DNA of 64,000 nt from Solitalea koreensis (lineage in GTDB: Bacteria > Bacteroidota > Bacteroidia > Sphingobacteriales > Sphingobacteriaceae): positions 124,001-188,000 of the forward strand of contig NZ_FXSZ01000001.1 of assembly GCF_900182575.1 (NCBI RefSeq). The letters run 5' to 3'. Positions 7,230 through 17,469 of this stretch are shown in pieces. The number at the start of each line of letters is the position of its first letter. Position 1 is the stretch's first letter. The notes under the pieces were generated by a model. That model did not search any database. It worked only from the letters and a program-made list of their open reading frames with translations, and was not told the origin of the DNA. A program made the position numbers and the translations under genes.

Positions 7230-8459
7230 TTAAACCTTTGCTTTTTTCTCTCTCACTTTCAAACCTTTAACCATTTCAATCTGACTATCAACTGTTTTTG
7301 TTGATTTTCCGGCTTTAATTTCATTATCTCTCATCTCGTTTCCAACAACAAGCGCTTTTTCCAAATTATAATTTCTCCAAAGAATATAAAAATAGACGCT
7401 CAAGTACTTAGGATCACGATTCCTTTCCAACAAGTCTTCCATCCATTTTATGCCCGCAGCACCCTCATCCTTATACCCTGTACAATTACCTAATAAGCTT
7501 GTTAATGCAAGTGTATATGAATCATTATTCTTGCCGTATTTAGCTAAAAACGCTGTTCCTCTTCTCATGTATTCATCGATGTCAACGCTACCCTTGCTGT
7601 CAAATGTTTCAAATACGTTATAAAACATGGCATACTCATCATAATAAGGGTAATTTTTAGCCTTGAACTTCACCATTGCGGCTTTAAACTCAGGCCTCGG
7701 ATCGTTACCGACCAAACCCCTTAAATACCATAAGTAAGTATTGGCAATGAACTTATCTATCTCAGCCTCTCCAACTGATTTAGCATATGCATTCCGGTTC
7801 GTTTCAAGGTATTCAAAAACCGGTGAGAAAGGTGCAGTTCCAACGGTTTTCACCAGTTCATAAGTACTTTTTTTAGCCTTATCATTTGCGCTCAATTCGT
7901 TAAAATATTTAGTAAAATCAGCACTTGCTTTTTCTCCCCTATACGCCTTTTTAAGTGCGTTAAAATATTTAGCAACGAACTCCTCTTTACGGTTTCCGGC
8001 ATCCCATTCATTTGTAATGGACAGCAAGTTCCTTTCAGGATTCGCAGCTGTTTTTGCAAGAGCAATTAATCCTTCCCCGGACAACCCTCCTGCAGCCGAA
8101 TGCACAATAGCGCCATTCTTATCAACAAACATTAAAGTAGGATAGGCATTAATCTGGTACTTTTTACCCAGTTCAACACCTACACCCTTATCGTCACATT
8201 GAATTTTGCAATTGATAAACTGGGAATTGAAATAACTGCCCACTGTAGCTAATGGAAACACTTCATTTGACATTACTTTACAAGGGCCACACCAAGAGGT
8301 ATAAAAGTCGATAAACACCATTTTATTTTCAGCCTTAGCCTTTGCCAGCGCCTCATCAAGGTTGTGCAGAAATTCAATCCCTTGTGCGTTAGTAATCACT
8401 GGGGAAATCATTAGCCCTAAAACAGCGAAGACAATGCGAATTCTTCTAATTTTGTTCAT
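7230..8459 (-). CDS. Secreted thioredoxin-fold protein
   Basis: A 409-residue protein with an N-terminal signal sequence (hydrophobic residues about 8-25, ending NAQ). Immediately after it comes a thioredoxin domain of the DUF255/Thioredoxin_7 style (about 28-140) with active site FYTSWCGPCKVM (Cys 57, Cys 60) and cis-Pro in NAYPTLMFVD. The remaining ~270 residues are helical, probably repeat-like, without a family I can name. It would be a periplasmic disulfide reductase or isomerase. It lies 28 bases downstream of the PKD-like lipoprotein gene and upstream of the TlpA gene, so it is part of the SusCD operon. Confidence 0.88.
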   Translation of the reverse strand: MNKIRRIRIVFAVLGLMISPVITNAQGIEFLHNLDEALAKAKAENKMVFIDFYTSWCGPCKVMSNEVFPLATVGSYFNSQFINCKIQCDDKGVGVELGKKYQINAYPTLMFVDKNGAIVHSAAGGLSGEGLIALAKTAANPERNLLSITNEWDAGNRKEEFVAKYFNALKKAYRGEKASADFTKYFNELSANDKAKKSTYELVKTVGTAPFSPVFEYLETNRNAYAKSVGEAEIDKFIANTYLWYLRGLVGNDPRPEFKAAMVKFKAKNYPYYDEYAMFYNVFETFDSKGSVDIDEYMRRGTAFLAKYGKNNDSYTLALTSLLGNCTGYKDEGAAGIKWMEDLLERNRDPKYLSVYFYILWRNYNLEKALVVGNEMRDNEIKAGKSTKTVDSQIEMVKGLKVREKKAKV

Positions 8460-8487
8460 TTTTATTGTTTTTTATAGATTCAAATAA

Positions 8488-10068
8488 TTACTGATTTTGG
8501 TTGCAGAATGCTGTAATCCTTCCAAATCCTGAATAGGTTTTGATATATAAAGGATCAGTGACTAAACCTCCAACCCCTAAGGTTTGAAGAGGTATGGTTA
8601 TAATTTTTCCATTTTTTGTTGCTTCATTATAAGTACTCAAAATGAGCATTCTGTTAGCCGCAGGCATGGTTTGTCGTTGGGTAAAATCAAGCGGATTAAC
8701 CAAACTAGGTAAATTTATATTACCCTGCATAATGTGCATCCGCATTCCGGTAATTTTTTCACCACTTTCAACGGTGTACCTTAAACTAGCATCAGTACCT
8801 CCACCGGCAAGCAATGTTGTAGCATAAACTTTATTGTCGGTAGCATAAAACAACACGTTTTCAGATTGAGAGCAGGTATAATATTTTGAATTATTAATTT
8901 CAGGATTATTAGTGATATCATGCAAAGAATAACCCATCTTCCCATTTAATGGCGCTAATAGTACCTGGTAAACAAAATACTGAGCGGCATCTCTGCTTTT
9001 CATTATTGCTAAAACTCTTTTATTTTGCCCTTCTTCTAAATGCAAACAAGTTTTATTGCCCATATTCCTCGGATCAAAAGCAGGCGCAACACCACTATTG
9101 TCAACCGCCGGAAAAGAGGTTAAAGTCCCACTGCTTGAAGTAATTGTTGGAGTAAGCAAAAATCTGTTATTTTTCTCATCGTATAATACTGCAGCTGCAG
9201 TTGAAGAAGTTGGCAATTGCAGGCCACATATCTCTTTACAGGAGTAATCCAAATTATCTCCCAGAAAGCGATAGCCAAAAGGAGCAGTAGAAGTATACCT
9301 GTAATGCACTTTCCCATCATTCACAATGTATTCATGCGGATTAGTTTGCTGGGTAGATTGAATTTTATTCGGACTTATCTTCTCTGGTGGCAAAAGGAAG
9401 CATTGGTTATCGCGCATAGTAAACTGGTAACTTAGAGGATCCACTCTAATAATAGATTTATCGGTTATACTGGTTAAAAACCGGGAAGTAGTATATCTCT
9501 CATAGCTTACGTCCTTCACAATACCTTCAATTTTTTTTGAATTGGCTCCGCTGTATAAATTTCTGAATATTTTACTTTCAGAATCGCCCATACCAGGAGT
9601 GAAATTGAAGCCCATTATTAAATTGTAATCCGAATTAATGTCATCCCTTGTATCCACTACAATTAAGCCGGAGCCATAAGCCGAATTCACAGCCAAATTC
9701 CAGGTGAAGAAGGCCTTCTGATTTGTTGTAGTGTCGGTAACGGTATAAATTAGCACAAAGCTACCAGGGGCCTCTGTAATTTTTGTTTCCAGATTCCTTC
9801 CTACTCCCACTATTCGCTTGTATCCTCCATAAGTGTTAATTCCCCATTCGTATTTTAGGTTATCATTAGAGGTTCCTGTTTTATTTACCTTAATCTTTAT
9901 TTTTAATGAATCTCCTTGAAAAGTAGTATAAGAAGTAGTCAAACCCATACCTGTCGTATCAATCACTATTTGAGCAACGGGTTTTACATCCATATTTGTC
10001 ATATCCTTTATACAGGACATTGCAAAAAATGACATAGCAATCAGTATGTAAACTATATTTTTTTTCAT
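8488..10068 (-). CDS. PKD-like family lipoprotein
   Basis: This 526-residue protein has a lipoprotein signal ending in MSC with lipid-anchor Cys 19. The N-terminal half contains a PKD-like beta-sandwich (LKYEWGINTYGGY, then SFVLIYTVTDTTTNQKAFFTWNLAV at about 70-128), and the rest resembles a beta-propeller-like region with repeated blade-like segments (NNRFLLTP, ENVLFYATDNKVYAT). Proteins of this type recur beside SusC/SusD/DUF4843 genes in Bacteroidota, where they are assumed to be surface-exposed ligand-binding lipoproteins. Its position as fourth gene after susC, with gaps of about 30 bases on each side, supports co-transcription. Confidence 0.82.
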   Translation of the reverse strand: MKKNIVYILIAMSFFAMSCIKDMTNMDVKPVAQIVIDTTGMGLTTSYTTFQGDSLKIKIKVNKTGTSNDNLKYEWGINTYGGYKRIVGVGRNLETKITEAPGSFVLIYTVTDTTTNQKAFFTWNLAVNSAYGSGLIVVDTRDDINSDYNLIMGFNFTPGMGDSESKIFRNLYSGANSKKIEGIVKDVSYERYTTSRFLTSITDKSIIRVDPLSYQFTMRDNQCFLLPPEKISPNKIQSTQQTNPHEYIVNDGKVHYRYTSTAPFGYRFLGDNLDYSCKEICGLQLPTSSTAAAVLYDEKNNRFLLTPTITSSSGTLTSFPAVDNSGVAPAFDPRNMGNKTCLHLEEGQNKRVLAIMKSRDAAQYFVYQVLLAPLNGKMGYSLHDITNNPEINNSKYYTCSQSENVLFYATDNKVYATTLLAGGGTDASLRYTVESGEKITGMRMHIMQGNINLPSLVNPLDFTQRQTMPAANRMLILSTYNEATKNGKIITIPLQTLGVGGLVTDPLYIKTYSGFGRITAFCNQNQ

Positions 10069-10101
10069 GTTTCCCTTATTTTAAAATTGATAGTTGGCAA
10101 A

Positions 10102-10836
10102 CTAAATAGGCATGGTAACAAGTTGACCCGCATTAGGTCCGTCTTCGTATCTAAGTTCATTCCCAGGATGCTCCAGGTTATATTTAATTAAGGCCTCTTT
10201 AACCTTTAAGGCATAAGCGTTAACCTGCGCGGCAGACCACCACCATGTTACCGGATCAGTCTTACTTAAAGTTCCGCTATAAGGAAATGAAGTTACCCCC
10301 GCTTCTTTAAGCATAAAGGCATACCAATTTGTAGAAAAAGGGGTACCAAAATAATACTTCAACCAATTCCAATTCACAGGTTGAATAATTTTACCCGTCC
10401 AGGTAATCTGAACCGTTTGGGTCAACATTGGCTTGAAATCTGATGATTCACTGAGCTTAACTTTTAACTTTACAAGAGATTGATCGACCTGTTGATTTCT
10501 TTTCAACACAATGCCTACTCTGCCATTAAAACTGTTTTTTAAAAGATCACCCTGTTGGATTTCGTACATTTCACTGGTGACATTGGTGTTAGTATCATTT
10601 ACTACCTCAATTGTAAAATGCCGGTCAACGTCCTTTGCATTTCCGGAGAGTGCTACAGGCAGGTAAATGGTCTTTGAATTGGCTCCAATATCTTCTGTAA
10701 AGGAATAAGCATAAGTAGAAGTCGTAAAATAAATTCCAGGATCATCATTGTAAGTAGAGATCTCCTGCTTTTCACAAGCGCTTAAGATCATTACGGTGCC
10801 AAATAAAAAACTACAATATTTTGCTAGACGTTTCAT
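10102..10836 (-). CDS. DUF4843 family lipoprotein
   Basis: The ATG at 10836 gives 244 residues with a lipobox (VMILSAC, Cys 21). The frame is open back to 10881, abutting the susD stop, but the extra residues precede the basic n-region, so the internal ATG is preferred. The mature part begins EKQEISTYNDDPGIYF and has the alternating strand pattern of DUF4843, including FTEDIGANSKTIYLPVALSG and HFTIEVVNDTN, which resembles a Calx-beta-like sandwich. Function unknown; it is probably outer-membrane attached and cooperates with the SusCD pair directly upstream. Confidence 0.85.
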   Translation of the reverse strand: MKRLAKYCSFLFGTVMILSACEKQEISTYNDDPGIYFTTSTYAYSFTEDIGANSKTIYLPVALSGNAKDVDRHFTIEVVNDTNTNVTSEMYEIQQGDLLKNSFNGRVGIVLKRNQQVDQSLVKLKVKLSESSDFKPMLTQTVQITWTGKIIQPVNWNWLKYYFGTPFSTNWYAFMLKEAGVTSFPYSGTLSKTDPVTWWWSAAQVNAYALKVKEALIKYNLEHPGNELRYEDGPNAGQLVTMPI

Positions 10837-10881
10837 AAAGTTTTTATTTAATTTATTAAACATAGTTTCCTTAACAACCAA

Positions 10882-12360
10882 TTACCTGGCACCCATTTCT
10901 AGTTCTCTCTCTGGCATTGGCAACACATAAATACTGTTATCCATCACTCTTGAGGTACCTGTTATGACTGTTTTCCCTAGTCTTTTATAGTAATAAAAAA
11001 GCTGTCCCTCACTTACAAACTCTTTCCTGTACTCCTTCTCAATTTCAACATCAACACCATCCTTTGTAAGGCTTGGAGACAGGTCGTAGGTACTTTGTAT
11101 TGCTCTGTTTCTTCTTACGGTATTGAGGTATCCAACAGCAGTGGTTTGATCACCTTTTTCATTATATGCTTCGGCCAGTATATAATACATTTCAGGTAAT
11201 TTTATTATCGGCATTCTATCTTTAAAGGTTGACCCATCAACATAATTGAACTTCATAAGCAAATAATCAGATGATGATACTTTATTGTATAATTCTTTAT
11301 ACCGATAATCAGATTGTGACATCTGTGGCTTGCTTGCAATCTCATACAGATTATCAGCAACTACCCCATTTTGGTTTAACCTACTGTAGTTTATATTAAT
11401 TCCATCAGCAGCAAACCGCTGAATAAATGGACGAACTACGTCATAAAGATTTGGGACGCCTAAAGAAAATATATGCTCCGTAGAAAATGTATAATCTTTA
11501 TTCACCGGGTTTGGATCATTAATATTACCTGAATGGAAAGCGACTTGATGACGCGATGCTTTTGCAACAACTTCCTTAGCGGCCAAAATTGCATTATCAT
11601 AGTCTCCAATCCACAAATACAACCTAGCCTGTGTTGCTTTAACCGCGTAATAGTTAAAGCGCATCTGCCTGTTATTATAAAACAAATCTGTATTGGGGAT
11701 CGGCAATTTATTCACACCGACACTAACAGAATCATACGGTGCAAGTAGTTCTGCAGCCTTATTGAGGTCATTTTTCAAGGAGTCTATATAAGCTGAAACC
11801 GAAACCTGAGCCGTAATGTGTTTGGTGTACTTTGTCACATAGGGTAATGTTTGTTTAGATAAACTGCCTGGATCTTTTATAAGATTTCCATAGCCGAACA
11901 GTCTGAAAAGATCGAAGTGTAAAAAAGCGCGTAACCCAAGACTCTCTCCTTTAATAAAGGCGTAGTTTGCAGGGTTTAAAGTCGCCTTTTTAGCATCAAT
12001 ATTTTCAATAATGTTGTTTAGATTGGAGATCCCGTTGTAATTGACTGCCCAGATATCATCCTTTTTGGTAACTACAGCCTGAGCACCATATTGATACGTT
12101 GAAGCCAAATAATAAGGATGAGTAGTTCCTGGCATATAATATTGCTGAGCTAAAGCATCAACAAACCCGATCGTACTTTCAAATCCATACGTCTTTGGAG
12201 AGGTCATTAGAAGATAGCTTCCAACCAAAGCATCTTTAAATCCCTGCTCAGATTCGAATAATACATTCGATGCAATTTCCGATTTAGGAGGAATGTTTAA
12301 CCATTCATTGCAGGAAGTAAAAAGGAGTACAATTGAGGCAATAATAAATATCTTTTTCAT
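10882..12360 (-). CDS. SusD/RagB-family nutrient-binding lipoprotein
   Basis: A 492-residue SusD-like protein: lipobox with Cys 17 (LLFTSC), then NEWLNIPPKSEIASNVLFES, the usual family start. TPR-type helices follow (for example GLRAFLHFDLFRLFGYGN, ATQARLYLWIGDYDNAI) and the C-terminal region (IIKLPEMYYILAEAYNEKGD, then RRNRAIQ and EYRKEFVSEGQLFYYYKRL). It would form the surface lid of the SusC channel and bind the ligand. The start codon is 6 bases after the susC stop, so translation is probably coupled. Specificity cannot be read from the sequence. Confidence 0.95.
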   Translation of the reverse strand: MKKIFIIASIVLLFTSCNEWLNIPPKSEIASNVLFESEQGFKDALVGSYLLMTSPKTYGFESTIGFVDALAQQYYMPGTTHPYYLASTYQYGAQAVVTKKDDIWAVNYNGISNLNNIIENIDAKKATLNPANYAFIKGESLGLRAFLHFDLFRLFGYGNLIKDPGSLSKQTLPYVTKYTKHITAQVSVSAYIDSLKNDLNKAAELLAPYDSVSVGVNKLPIPNTDLFYNNRQMRFNYYAVKATQARLYLWIGDYDNAILAAKEVVAKASRHQVAFHSGNINDPNPVNKDYTFSTEHIFSLGVPNLYDVVRPFIQRFAADGININYSRLNQNGVVADNLYEIASKPQMSQSDYRYKELYNKVSSSDYLLMKFNYVDGSTFKDRMPIIKLPEMYYILAEAYNEKGDQTTAVGYLNTVRRNRAIQSTYDLSPSLTKDGVDVEIEKEYRKEFVSEGQLFYYYKRLGKTVITGTSRVMDNSIYVLPMPERELEMGAR

Positions 12361-12366
12361 AACTAG

Positions 12367-15300
12367 TTACAATTGAATTTGAAGCGAGAAGGAACATTTT
12401 CTTGCAAATGGATAAGATAAACCTCTTTCAATCCCGACTGAAGACAATAGAAAAACGTCATTCATATAGAAATTACAACGAACGCGCTCTACCCCCAATT
12501 TCCCAATGAAAGCACTTTTGTAGAAATCATAAGAAAGGTTCAGCGAAGAAAGGCTAAATTCACTTCTGGCCATCACAAACCGATCGCTAGGTTGCGTTCT
12601 AAGAAATTGACGAGTCCATGATCCGTCCGGATTTTGAACTTCTACTGAGCCAAGGGATTTAAATGGCTTAACATCACCCGGTTTTTGCCAGGTACTGTTT
12701 AAAACCCTTTTATCAACGTTATAACTCATATTAACGTTTTCCACCCTATCAACAAGCGTTTGATTATAAATCTGACCTCCCGTTAAATACCTGAAATATA
12801 GGTTAACCCCAAAGCCCTTATATCCGCCGTTGATGCCAAAAGTCCCACTGACAGCAGGCATTTTATCGCCTACTACAACCATATCTGCTCCTGAGTAAGT
12901 GTACGTTTTATTTCCATTTCTATCGATGTAAATCTCCTTTCCGTTGGCAGGATCAATTCCCAACGAGCGAACAGCCCAAATAGCATCCATTGACATACCA
13001 TCATAATATTTAACAACGGGTTTATTGTTGTAAACATCGTTTGCCCTTTTTTCCTGTTCTTCGTTAAACGTTTTTAATGCATCAGATATGGATAGTATTT
13101 TGTTTTTGTTATGAATCGCTGACGCCGTGAAAGAAAGAAATGTCTTATTCTTTGGATTTGAGTATACATTATAGGTAAGCATAGCTTCAACACCGATATT
13201 CCTGATCTTCCCAAGGTTTTCTTTTACATTGGAAAAACCTGTTGAGGGCGGAAGCGAATAATCAATTAGCGTATTTTGCGTAATGCTCTGGTAATAATCC
13301 AGACGAGTGCTAAACTTTTTCAGGAAGCTTGCATCCAGACCGACATTATAATCCATTTTTTGCTGCCATTTAAGATCGTCGTTCGCCAAGCCCATTAAAT
13401 ATGCACCCAAATAACCTTGATATATTTTATCCAAGTAATACTTATAAGTAGCAATAGATTGATATGAACTAAAATTCTGAGAACCGGTAGATCCTATTGA
13501 ACTCCGTAATTTTAGCCGGTCAAAAACATTCAACTTTTTAATAAATTCCTCATTATGCATATTCCAGCCAAGTCCGGTGCTCCAGAAATTCCCCCAACGG
13601 TTATTAGACCCAAACTGAGAAGATGCACTTGTTCTATACGAAACATCCGCTAAAAACCGCGAATCATACATGTAACTGAACACCGACAAAAGACCGACAT
13701 CTCTTGTTGTGCCTTCACTACCAGTCGGGCGATTGTTATAGCGGCTATATTGATTAGCAAACAATATATCGGTCATCCTGTCATTGGGAAAACCTTCGGT
13801 TTGAAAAGTGACATTTTCATAACTCTTTTCACTCATATTCGCTCCTACATTGGCAAAAACCGAATGCTTCTCAATAGTTTTTGAATAACTAACATTAAAG
13901 TCACCGCTTAATCCCTTGTTGTCTCCTTCCATCCTTGAATATGAACCTTTCCTAAAAAAATCAGCTTGAGAAAAGTTTGCAAATTTCAGGTGATTGGCCG
14001 GATAGAACTGGTCAGCCTGACTGGAGGTTTTGGTTAGTCCTACTCTCAAAGTAGACTTTAATCCATCTGAAATAAAGAACTCAGTATATAAATTATTGGT
14101 AACATCTGTATAGTTATTGGTGAGTTTAGTACTAAGTGTTGAATTATACAGCGGATTGGGAGCATAAAAGTTACCAATACTCGCAGATCCCGCATAAGGA
14201 ATTATTCCGGTCTCTGCATTCTGCTTCATATTTCCAAACTCATCATATGGAGTTGTGTACGGGTTCATAGTCGAGTATTCTGAAAAAGAACCGTATGGAG
14301 AATCATTACTTTTATTCCCGGTAATTGTTAAAATGTTGCTAAACAAAAACTTTTTGTAACGATATGACGTCGAGATTGAACTTGAAAGGGTATTTCTTGA
14401 TGACCCTTTCATTACACCTGATATTTGATTGTATGAGAAATCGCCAATCACTTTTAAGTTGGTTTCACCCAGTTCAAACGAGATCGCGTGTTTTTGCCCG
14501 ACTCCATTTCGCAATGGCTTGGATAACCAATCTGTATTAACCCCGGAAAGAACAGCTTCCAGTCTCCGATTGTATTGCTGATCAAGGGTTAATTGAGTTT
14601 GATAATTGGGATTACCAACAGTCGTTTGCGAATACATGCCATATATGCGTTCGGCTTCCAATTTTTCTGCCGAGTTCATCAGGTTATAACTGCTCAGGTC
14701 AGGGGCTTCAATATCTGTACTTGCGGAATAGGATATGCCCACTTGTCCACCGGTCCTTTTTTTCGTTTCAATAACGATAACCCCATTCGCCGCTTTTGAA
14801 CCATACAATGCTTTTGCCGATGCATCTTTTAAAATGGTCACAGATTCAATCCTGTTCATATCCAAATCGATAACCTTCACAAGACTGGTTTCAAAACCAT
14901 CCAGTATAAAAAGTGGCTGATTTGGATCATTTAAAGAAGCTGCATTTAAATCAATACTTTGGTTAACCGGAAAAGATGAGGTACCCCGCAAACGTATTTC
15001 AGGCAATTTATTCGGATCAGAGCCAAGCTCCAAGTTGTCAAAAACCATCAAACTTGGCTCCAGCGTCTTTAAACTTTGAATGATATTCTTTCCGCTTACT
15101 TTGAGTAGTTCTTCTTTTCCAATGGTAGTAGCCGATCCTGTAAAACTTTCATTGGGCCTTTTAAATACACCCATAGAAACCACTGTTACGGCATCCAGCT
15201 CGAACGATTTCAATTCCAGGATAATGTTAAAGGGTTTGTGCTGACTGGCCGGCACTTCTTTGGTTTTAAACCCCAGGTAAGAAAAAACCAATATCGCTTT

Positions 15301-15897
15301 TTCGTCTATCCCCTTAAATTCAAATTCTCCCAGATTATTAGTTTTAGTAATCTTATTGGTGTTTTTAACGGTTACAGAAACATCAATCAAAGGCTTTCCT
15401 TTTTCATCCGTGACCTTACCTTTAACATCAATATCCTTTGTAGGATTAAATGCAGTGACGGCCTTTTTAACGATAACCGTTTTCTCTTCTAAGGTATAAA
15501 CCAATGACCGATCAGCAAAGCAATAATCAAGAACATCTTTAAGATCAACCTGATTCACATTAATACTAATGGGTTTAGTTGCTTTTATCAGATCAGAATC
15601 GTAGAAAAAATCATATCCGGTTTGTTTTCTGATCTCTTTTAATACCTTTTCAAGCGGTGCGTTCTTTTCATTTAAGGTTACCAGTTGTTCACTTGTTCCA
15701 AGTAAAGTTACCAGTTGCCCTCTTGCGCCAAGAGAAACCTGTAAAAACATGGTGACTAAAATAAATGCAGTCAGTTTAACTCGCATAAGCAGCTTTCGTC
15801 TATTAGTTTGCCTAACATGGCTAAGAACCGATTCTATAACCAATAGGCATTTTATGATGTAGCCGCGAAGACTACATCCAAATTTGTAAAAATTCAT
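12367..15897 (-). CDS. SusC/RagA-family TonB-linked outer-membrane transporter with STN domain
   Basis: The protein has 1176 residues. A long polar leader precedes the signal segment (MRVKLTAFILVTMFLQVSLG, from residue 38), a layout common in Sphingobacteriaceae SusC proteins; an alternative start is the ATG at 15786. Domains in order: secretin/TonB N-terminal STN domain (about 76-145), carboxypeptidase regulatory-like domain (about 155-230, DVKGKVTDEKGKPL), TonB plug (about 240-380, ending ALYGSKAANGVIVIETKK) and a beta-barrel to the C-terminus (FSLQIQL). The STN domain is the part that transmits signals to FecR anti-sigma proteins, which fits the fecR gene immediately upstream. It imports the unknown ligand in TonB-dependent fashion. 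Confidence 0.95.
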   Translation of the reverse strand: MNFYKFGCSLRGYIIKCLLVIESVLSHVRQTNRRKLLMRVKLTAFILVTMFLQVSLGARGQLVTLLGTSEQLVTLNEKNAPLEKVLKEIRKQTGYDFFYDSDLIKATKPISINVNQVDLKDVLDYCFADRSLVYTLEEKTVIVKKAVTAFNPTKDIDVKGKVTDEKGKPLIDVSVTVKNTNKITKTNNLGEFEFKGIDEKAILVFSYLGFKTKEVPASQHKPFNIILELKSFELDAVTVVSMGVFKRPNESFTGSATTIGKEELLKVSGKNIIQSLKTLEPSLMVFDNLELGSDPNKLPEIRLRGTSSFPVNQSIDLNAASLNDPNQPLFILDGFETSLVKVIDLDMNRIESVTILKDASAKALYGSKAANGVIVIETKKRTGGQVGISYSASTDIEAPDLSSYNLMNSAEKLEAERIYGMYSQTTVGNPNYQTQLTLDQQYNRRLEAVLSGVNTDWLSKPLRNGVGQKHAISFELGETNLKVIGDFSYNQISGVMKGSSRNTLSSSISTSYRYKKFLFSNILTITGNKSNDSPYGSFSEYSTMNPYTTPYDEFGNMKQNAETGIIPYAGSASIGNFYAPNPLYNSTLSTKLTNNYTDVTNNLYTEFFISDGLKSTLRVGLTKTSSQADQFYPANHLKFANFSQADFFRKGSYSRMEGDNKGLSGDFNVSYSKTIEKHSVFANVGANMSEKSYENVTFQTEGFPNDRMTDILFANQYSRYNNRPTGSEGTTRDVGLLSVFSYMYDSRFLADVSYRTSASSQFGSNNRWGNFWSTGLGWNMHNEEFIKKLNVFDRLKLRSSIGSTGSQNFSSYQSIATYKYYLDKIYQGYLGAYLMGLANDDLKWQQKMDYNVGLDASFLKKFSTRLDYYQSITQNTLIDYSLPPSTGFSNVKENLGKIRNIGVEAMLTYNVYSNPKNKTFLSFTASAIHNKNKILSISDALKTFNEEQEKRANDVYNNKPVVKYYDGMSMDAIWAVRSLGIDPANGKEIYIDRNGNKTYTYSGADMVVVGDKMPAVSGTFGINGGYKGFGVNLYFRYLTGGQIYNQTLVDRVENVNMSYNVDKRVLNSTWQKPGDVKPFKSLGSVEVQNPDGSWTRQFLRTQPSDRFVMARSEFSLSSLNLSYDFYKSAFIGKLGVERVRCNFYMNDVFLLSSVGIERGLSYPFARKCSFSLQIQL

Positions 15898-15954
15898 ACA
15901 TTTGAATCGTTTAAGTTAATGATCGTAAATAGTTGTTTAGTCGCATCTTTTGAC

Positions 15955-16000
15955 GCATTAGTCTGAACGTTGTCGGGGGTGTTGGCGCATCCCTGACTTT
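15955..16000 (-). promoter_or_regulatory. Candidate ECF-sigma promoter region upstream of susC
   Basis: Between fecR and susC lies a stretch that is clearly more GC-rich than its surroundings (on the minus strand it includes GCCAACACCCCCGACAACGTT and a CGTC further on). Its place suggests the target of the sigma factor encoded at 17470. This is inference from position and composition, not from a proven consensus. Confidence 0.3.
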
Positions 16001-16065
16001 TTTTAAAATGACTACTATTAAGGAAAACCTTTCTCTATCATTTTTCAGTTTATTTAGTTTGTAAA

Positions 16066-17247
16066 CTACTTAGTTTTCATTACGGTTATTTTTCGTCCTT
16101 GTACTTTAAAGCTCACCTGACCTGTTGACTCCATAATCTTTAATACTGCGGAAATATTCTTTCCTCTTGATACAATCCCTCCAAAATGCATTTTCTTGTC
16201 AGGTTTTTCATCGTATAACACGTCTACATTATACCATCTTGAAATTTTGCGCATAATAGATTCCAGATCGTCGCTATCAAAAACAAAATCTCCACTTTTC
16301 CAGGCTATTTCGTTCTCTACATCCACATTTTTCACTTGTATATCGTTGCTAAACACGGCTTGCTGATTAGGCTGAAGTACGACTTGTTGATCATTTCCTG
16401 AAACCCTTACACTACCTTCAAGTAAAGTAGTTTTGATATTGGCTTCATCACTATAAGCATTAATATTAAAATGTGTACCCAGTACCTCTACTTCCTGACC
16501 ATTTGTCTTTACCACAAAAGGGTGCGTTTTATCCTTAGCTACCTCAAAATAGGCCTCGCCGGTAAGTTCAACTTTACGCAGTTTAAGAGAAGTGAAACTT
16601 ACCGGATATTTAAGAGAGGAAGCTGCATTTAGAGTCACAGTGGTTCCATCAGGCAAACGAACCTGATAGGTTTCACCCCGAGCCGTAGAGAGGGTATTTA
16701 TTTTGTTTGAAGCAGTCTCTATATCTTTGATCTCATACGTGATCTGGCCATCATCAGTTTTAGCGATGCTTACGCCAGCATCACTTGTAAGCTTGCCATT
16801 TATAGCACCCGACAAAATGATTTTTTTACCATTGGACAATATTAATGTTGCAGTGTTTTTACCGGGGGCAATTTCATTTGCATAGATGGGGGTCTGTTCA
16901 AAGGTTTGTTTCAGGTTACTTAAATAAAGGTAACCTCCAACGGAGATGGTTAAAGCAATGACTGCAGCCACAGCAACACGTGTCCATAGTCTTATTGCGC
17001 GAACATTTGATTTGGCCTTTTGCTTAATATATGATTCTACATTTGTATAGATCAAATCCAAACGTTGATCCACATCAGGTAAATTCGAATCAAGTATTTC
17101 CTTTCGGCTTAACTCTGCTAATATGAGCTGCTTTAAAGCAGAATCATCTTCTGAAATTTTGAAGTATTTCAGCAGCAACATGATCTCCTGCTCTGAGCAA
17201 CGATCTTCCAGGTATTTACTAAATAAAGTATATATTGATTGTTCCAT
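16066..17247 (-). CDS. FecR-family anti-sigma factor
   Basis: A 393-residue FecR protein: cytoplasmic N-terminal helices that would bind the sigma factor (about 1-85), one transmembrane helix (about 88-110, VAVAAVIALTISVGGYLYL), a periplasmic FecR domain (about 185-285, ARGETYQVRLPDGTTVTLN, then GEAYFEVAKDKTHPFVVKT and TTLLEGSVRV) and a C-terminal DUF4974 domain (about 320-390, DLESIMRKISRWYNVDVLYD). It would relay the SusC signal to the sigma factor. The sigma gene lies on the opposite strand, head to head, instead of directly upstream as is usual in this family. Confidence 0.95.
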   Translation of the reverse strand: MEQSIYTLFSKYLEDRCSEQEIMLLLKYFKISEDDSALKQLILAELSRKEILDSNLPDVDQRLDLIYTNVESYIKQKAKSNVRAIRLWTRVAVAAVIALTISVGGYLYLSNLKQTFEQTPIYANEIAPGKNTATLILSNGKKIILSGAINGKLTSDAGVSIAKTDDGQITYEIKDIETASNKINTLSTARGETYQVRLPDGTTVTLNAASSLKYPVSFTSLKLRKVELTGEAYFEVAKDKTHPFVVKTNGQEVEVLGTHFNINAYSDEANIKTTLLEGSVRVSGNDQQVVLQPNQQAVFSNDIQVKNVDVENEIAWKSGDFVFDSDDLESIMRKISRWYNVDVLYDEKPDKKMHFGGIVSRGKNISAVLKIMESTGQVSFKVQGRKITVMKTK

Positions 17248-17411
17248 TTTCTAACAATTGATAGCTAATACACTGCTAAGCAAAAAAACAATGACTCCAA
17301 TTGTAAAAAAATCAACAACTACCCAACAATCACTTAATAATCAGGCGAATAAATCCAACCTAAGTAATTCCATTTTTAGCTATCCTTTGAAACGCTGTAA
17401 CGAGTTGGAGA

Positions 17412-17442
17412 TTTGTAAACAATCCGATTTTTTATATATTGC
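17412..17442 (+). promoter_or_regulatory. Candidate Bacteroidota-type promoter for the ECF sigma gene
   Basis: A TTTG (17412-17415) is followed after 19-20 bases by TATATTGC (17435-17442), which is near the TAnnTTTG form of the -7 box. The predicted start of transcription would be about 25 bases before the TTG start codon at 17470. Confidence 0.4.
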
Positions 17443-17469
17443 CACCTCACCTAACCATATAAAAAGGAT

